This document shows, one piece after another, positions 60,237 to 64,000 of a stretch of DNA of 64,000 nucleotides. The stretch is from Paenibacillus sp. FSL H8-0048 (lineage in GTDB: Bacteria; Bacillota; Bacilli; Paenibacillales; Paenibacillaceae). The stretch is taken from contig NZ_JBBODF010000001.1 in NCBI RefSeq assembly GCF_038002825.1, forward strand, positions 6,262,001 through 6,326,000, in the 5' to 3' direction. The notes under the pieces are model-generated. The model searched no databases. It saw nothing but the letters and a program-made list of their open reading frames with translations, and had not been told where the DNA came from. The position numbers and the translations under genes were made by a program. Every line of letters begins with the position of its first letter. Positions within the stretch are counted from its first letter, which is position 1.

Positions 60237-62972
60237 ATGAGTCAAAGTAAACGGAAGACCGGCTGTATCGCTACACTAAGCCTGATGTTAGCCTTCACCA
60301 TTGGTTCAGGGACGGCAGTCCGCCCGTCTGTCACCGAAGCGGCAAGCGCCGGATTTAATTATGCAGAGGCACTGCAGAAATCGATCTATTTCTACGAGGC
60401 CCAGCGCTCGGGTGAACTGCCGGCGGACAACCGCGTGGAATGGAGAGGCGACTCGGGGCTGCAGGATGGTGCCGATGTCGGCCATGACCTGACGGGAGGC
60501 TGGTACGACGCAGGAGATCATGTCAAATTCGGCTTTCCGATGGCGTATACTGCGACCATGCTGGCATGGTCGGTCTATGAATACAAGGATGGTTACGTGC
60601 AGTCCGGGCAGCTGGATGAGATTCTGGACAATATCCGCTGGGCCACAGACTATTTTGTGAAAGCGCATACTGCACCGAATGAGCTGTGGGGACAGGTGGG
60701 TAACGGCACGGCGGACCATAACTGGTGGGGACCGGCGGAGGTCATGCCTATGGCGCGCCCGGCCTACAAGATTGATGCTGCACATCCCGGCTCGGATCTG
60801 GCTGGTGAGACTGCCGCCGCCCTTGCCTCGGCTTCCATTATTTTCAGGGATTCAGATCCCGCTTATGCGGACAAGCTCCTGCTGCATGCCAAGCAATTAT
60901 ACAATTTTGCCGATACGTACCGGGGGGCTTACTCCGATACCATCACGGACGCCAAGCAGTATTACAATTCATGGAGCAGCTATGCCGATGAATTAAGCTG
61001 GGGCGGTGTCTGGCTATACCTGGCGACCGGTGAGCAGACCTATCTGGACAAGGCGGTTGCCGCCAGTGAACTGTGGGGCACCAACCAGGCCGGTGACTGG
61101 GGCTACCAATGGACCCAATCCTGGGATGACAAGCATTACGGGGCACAGCTCCTGCTGTCCCGCATCACCGAGGACCCCAAGTTCATCCAGTCCACGGAAC
61201 GCAATATGCAGTTCTGGACGACCGGGGTGAACGGCACCTCTGACCGGGTAACGTATACTCCAGGCGGGCTGGCCCATCTGGATCAATGGGGGGCGCTGCG
61301 GTATGCAGCCAACCATGCTTTCCTTGCTTTTGTCTATGCAGACTGGGTGACTGATCCGGTGAAAAAGAATACCGCCCAGGCCTTCGCAGAGCGCCAGATT
61401 AACTATATGCTGGGCGACAATCCGCGTAATAGCAGCTATGTTATCGGCTACGGCGCGAATGCACCTGAGCATCCTCACCACCGTACCTCACACGGCTCCT
61501 GGAGCGACAGCCAGACCACCCCGGCCAACCACCGGCATGTGCTTTACGGCGCACTCGTTGGCGGACCCTCCAAGACCGATGCGTACACAGATGCAATCAG
61601 CGATTATGTCTCTAATGAAGTTGCAACCGATTACAATTCAGCCTTTACCGGTTCTCTGGCCCGGATGATGATGCTTCACGGGCAGGGGCAGAGCCCGCTT
61701 GCGAACTTCCCTCCGGCCGAAACGCGTGAGGATGAGATGTTCACGGAGACTTCCGTGAATGCCAGCGGCAGCAATTTTGTGGAGATCCGCGCGGTTCTCA
61801 ATAACCGTTCTGCATGGCCTGCCCGCTCCAGCAGCCAGCTGTCCTTCAACTACTATCTGGACATCAGCGAGGCTGTTGCTGCGGGATATGGTCCGGGCGA
61901 TATCACGGTTAAGGCAGGGGGCTACAACCAGGGAGCCACTGTCTCCCAACTGCTGCCTTACGATGAAGCGAACCATATCTACTACACCAAAGTAGATTTC
62001 TCCGGCACCCCGATCTACCCGGGAGGACAGTCAGCTTACCGCAAGGAGGTTCAGTTCCGGATTGCCGGACCGCTGAACACCACCTTCTGGGACAACAGCA
62101 ATGACTTCTCCTTCAAGGGAGTGGCCGCGAATGCTTCAGCGGCAACGAAGAACCCTTATATCCCGGTGTACGATGCAGGTGTCAAAGTGTACGGGGAGCT
62201 GCCTTCCGGCGGCGGAACGCCAGGTGAACCGCAGGTTCCGGGACGTCCGTCCGGCCTCCAGGCGGAGCCCGGCAATGCCAGCGTAGCCTTGAGCTGGAAT
62301 GCAGTCAGCGGTGCGACGAAGTATACCGTCAAGCGCTCTCTGGTGAGCGGCGGACCGTACACTACAGTGGGTACGGCTACTTCAGCAGTCTACAGCGACA
62401 GCGGACTAACGAACGGAGTGGACTATTATTATGTGGTAACCGCTTCGAACAGCGTAGGGGAGAGTACAGCGTCCGTACAGGTGAGCGCCAAGCCGCGCGA
62501 GATTACAGTGCCTGCCGGCGCTCTGCGCGTGCAGTACCGCACCAATGATACCAGTCCCGGCGATTCACAGATCCGCAGCCAGTTCCGGATTATCAATACA
62601 GGAACCGAGGCCATTCCGCTCAGCGGTCTGAAGCTGCGTTACTATTACACTGTTGACGGGGACAAGCCGCAGGAATTCCACTGTGACTATGCAGCTGTCG
62701 GCAGCGGGAACCTGAACGGAAGCTTCGGGAAGCTTAGTGCACCTGTTACCCTGGCCGACTCTTATCTGGAGATTTCTTTTGCGGCAGGAGCAGGAAGCCT
62801 GGCGCCAGGGGCAGACAGCGGGGAGATTCAAGTGCGCTTCAACAAGTCAGACTGGACGGCCTACAATGAGAGCAATGACTATTCCTATGGCGGTACCCAG
62901 CAGACCTTCGCGGATTGGAACAAAGTCACCCTGTACCGTGGAGGAACACTTGTCTGGGGCCTCGAACCCTAA
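60237..62972 (+). CDS. Secreted GH9 endoglucanase with CBM3c, Fn3 and CBM3 modules
   Basis: 911 residues. Signal peptide (about 1-36, cleavage after VTEAAS), GH9 catalytic domain (about 38-490; DAGDH at 91-95 with the catalytic Asp, HHRTSHGSW and NEVATDYNSAFTG with the acid Glu), a CBM3c-type module fused to it (about 500-650), an Fn3 domain (about 665-755) and a C-terminal CBM3 (about 760-911). This modular plan is that of processive endoglucanases. It is followed 28 bases later by a GH48 gene, a pairing typical of crystalline cellulose degraders. Confidence 0.95.
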   Translation: MSQSKRKTGCIATLSLMLAFTIGSGTAVRPSVTEAASAGFNYAEALQKSIYFYEAQRSGELPADNRVEWRGDSGLQDGADVGHDLTGGWYDAGDHVKFGFPMAYTATMLAWSVYEYKDGYVQSGQLDEILDNIRWATDYFVKAHTAPNELWGQVGNGTADHNWWGPAEVMPMARPAYKIDAAHPGSDLAGETAAALASASIIFRDSDPAYADKLLLHAKQLYNFADTYRGAYSDTITDAKQYYNSWSSYADELSWGGVWLYLATGEQTYLDKAVAASELWGTNQAGDWGYQWTQSWDDKHYGAQLLLSRITEDPKFIQSTERNMQFWTTGVNGTSDRVTYTPGGLAHLDQWGALRYAANHAFLAFVYADWVTDPVKKNTAQAFAERQINYMLGDNPRNSSYVIGYGANAPEHPHHRTSHGSWSDSQTTPANHRHVLYGALVGGPSKTDAYTDAISDYVSNEVATDYNSAFTGSLARMMMLHGQGQSPLANFPPAETREDEMFTETSVNASGSNFVEIRAVLNNRSAWPARSSSQLSFNYYLDISEAVAAGYGPGDITVKAGGYNQGATVSQLLPYDEANHIYYTKVDFSGTPIYPGGQSAYRKEVQFRIAGPLNTTFWDNSNDFSFKGVAANASAATKNPYIPVYDAGVKVYGELPSGGGTPGEPQVPGRPSGLQAEPGNASVALSWNAVSGATKYTVKRSLVSGGPYTTVGTATSAVYSDSGLTNGVDYYYVVTASNSVGESTASVQVSAKPREITVPAGALRVQYRTNDTSPGDSQIRSQFRIINTGTEAIPLSGLKLRYYYTVDGDKPQEFHCDYAAVGSGNLNGSFGKLSAPVTLADSYLEISFAAGAGSLAPGADSGEIQVRFNKSDWTAYNESNDYSYGGTQQTFADWNKVTLYRGGTLVWGLEP

Positions 62973-62999
62973 ACCATACCAGAGAGGAAGTATGCCGAA

Positions 63000-64000
63000 A
63001 TGATGAAGATGAAGCTAAGTTCATTCAAGAAACCGGCCTCCATAGTCATGACTGCCGTTCTGACCCTTTCCCTCACCAGCGGAATCCTAAGCTTCAGCCC
63101 TGGAACCGCCAAGGCGGCATCGGTGGAGAAGACCCGGTTCCTGCAATTGTATGACCAGCTGAAGGACCCGGCCAGCGGGTATTTCTCGGCTGAAGGCATC
63201 CCGTATCATGCGGTAGAGACCCTGCTCAGCGAGGCGCCCAACTATGGGCATATGACTACCTCCGAGGCCTATAGCTACTGGATGTGGCTTGAAGTGCTGT
63301 ATGGCCATAACACCGGGGACTGGAGCAAGCTCGAATCAGCCTGGGATAACATGGAGAAATACATCATTCCAATTAATGAAGGCGACGGTGTGCAGGAGCA
63401 GCCGACGATGAGCAGCTACAACCCGAACAGCCCGGCCACCTACGCCTCGGAGCTCCCTCAGCCGGATCAGTATCCAAGTGCATTGAACGGCAAGTACACT
63501 CCGGGTAAGGACCCGCTCGATGCAGAGCTGAAGGCCACCTACGGCAATAACCAGACCTATCTGATGCACTGGCTGGTGGATGTGGACAACTGGTATGGGT
63601 TCGGCAACCTGCTGAATCCTAAGCACACCGCCAGCTATGTGAACACCTTCCAGCGCGGCGTGCAGGAATCGGTGTGGGAGGCGGTCTCCCATCCTTCGCA
63701 GGATAACAAGACCTTCGGCAAGCCGAATGAAGGCTTCATGAGCCTGTTCACCAAGGAAAATAGTGCGCCTTCCGCGCAGTGGCGTTACACGAATGCTACA
63801 GACGCCGATGCACGCGCTGTGCAGGCGATGTACTGGGCCAAGGATCTTGGCTATACCAATACGGTCTATCTGAACAAAGCCAAGAAAATGGGCGACTTCC
63901 TCCGTTACGGTATGTACGATAAGTACTTCCAGAAGGTTGGAAGTGCGGCTAACGGTTCGCCTCAGCCGGGAACCGGCAAGGATTCCAACCAGTACCTGAT
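63000..64000 (+). CDS. GH48 reducing-end cellobiohydrolase (3' truncated by window end)
   Basis: The frame starts at the ATG at 63000, about ten bases after GAGGAAG, and runs without stop to the end (333 codons seen). Signal peptide of about 40 residues (ends GTAKAAS), then VEKTRFLQLYDQLKDPASGYFSAEGIPYHAVETLLSEAPNYGHMTTSEAYSYWMWLE, the conserved GH48 opening that includes the Glu of SEA thought to be the catalytic acid. The enzyme releases cellobiose from reducing ends of cellulose and acts synergistically with GH9. The catalytic domain is expected to continue well beyond the window. Confidence 0.95.
   Translation, partial: MMKMKLSSFKKPASIVMTAVLTLSLTSGILSFSPGTAKAASVEKTRFLQLYDQLKDPASGYFSAEGIPYHAVETLLSEAPNYGHMTTSEAYSYWMWLEVLYGHNTGDWSKLESAWDNMEKYIIPINEGDGVQEQPTMSSYNPNSPATYASELPQPDQYPSALNGKYTPGKDPLDAELKATYGNNQTYLMHWLVDVDNWYGFGNLLNPKHTASYVNTFQRGVQESVWEAVSHPSQDNKTFGKPNEGFMSLFTKENSAPSAQWRYTNATDADARAVQAMYWAKDLGYTNTVYLNKAKKMGDFLRYGMYDKYFQKVGSAANGSPQPGTGKDSNQYL

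Overview
The window reads as chromosomal DNA of a spore-forming member of the Bacillales, most likely Paenibacillus. The central block follows the bofC-ruvCAB-queA-tgt-yajC-spoVB-comN-secDF-recJ-apt-relA-dtd-hisS-aspS-tcdA order known from Bacillus. BofC, SpoVB and a SpoIID-like protein point to endospores. The moderately high GC, the frequent GTG/TTG starts and the GH9-GH48 cellulase pair fit Paenibacillus. No rRNA, tRNA, CRISPR array or transposase was seen.

Bases 1-9040 hold most of a RiPP biosynthetic operon: a LanB-type Ser/Thr glutamylating dehydratase (cut by the window start), a diverged SpaB_C/pyridine-synthase-like protein, a probable leader-binding partner, a YcaO cyclodehydratase with a fused E1-like zinc region, a SpaB_C elimination-type protein, a SagB-type azoline oxidase and a Cys-containing protein of unknown role. 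Together these are the parts list of a thiopeptide or a related azole/dehydroamino-acid peptide. The precursor gene is not visible and is expected upstream. Directly downstream on the same strand lies a complete comQXPA quorum-sensing locus (9150-13444): ComQ-like prenyltransferase, an unannotated 59-residue ComX-like peptide ending in Tyr-Trp-Cys, ComP-like kinase and ComA-like regulator. A near-perfect ComA-box dyad sits in front of comX. A LytTR regulator with a degenerate ABC domain and an ABC exporter (15257-17850) may be an associated immunity or export module, but that link is by position only.

Bases 13439-21429 are accessory or mixed: GH88 hydrolase, small membrane protein, FabV enoyl reductase, a lipoprotein serpin and BofC. 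Bases 21945-50880 are the conserved housekeeping block: Holliday junction processing, queuosine synthesis, Sec translocation, RecJ, purine salvage, stringent response, and a His-specific T-box ahead of hisS-aspS. Between tcdA and rarA, which are near neighbours in Bacillus, lie an AzgA-type purine permease, HelD, a chemoreceptor, a structured-RNA candidate and a CD3324-type regulator. The right edge carries GH9 and truncated GH48 cellulases.

The most unexpected non-coding feature is a set of intergenic arrays with a strict 51-52 bp pitch (21510-21815, 54977-55184, 59644-59945, and a degenerate pair at 44610-44711). Each unit in the main arrays has a palindrome or hairpin. The second and third arrays share the same layout and GAAAAAC loop but have different, internally complementary stems, which suggests selection on structure. 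Other leaders worth attention are the comX, relA and helD leaders and a 10-codon ORF whose stop codon is the loop of a perfect hairpin (57519-57561).
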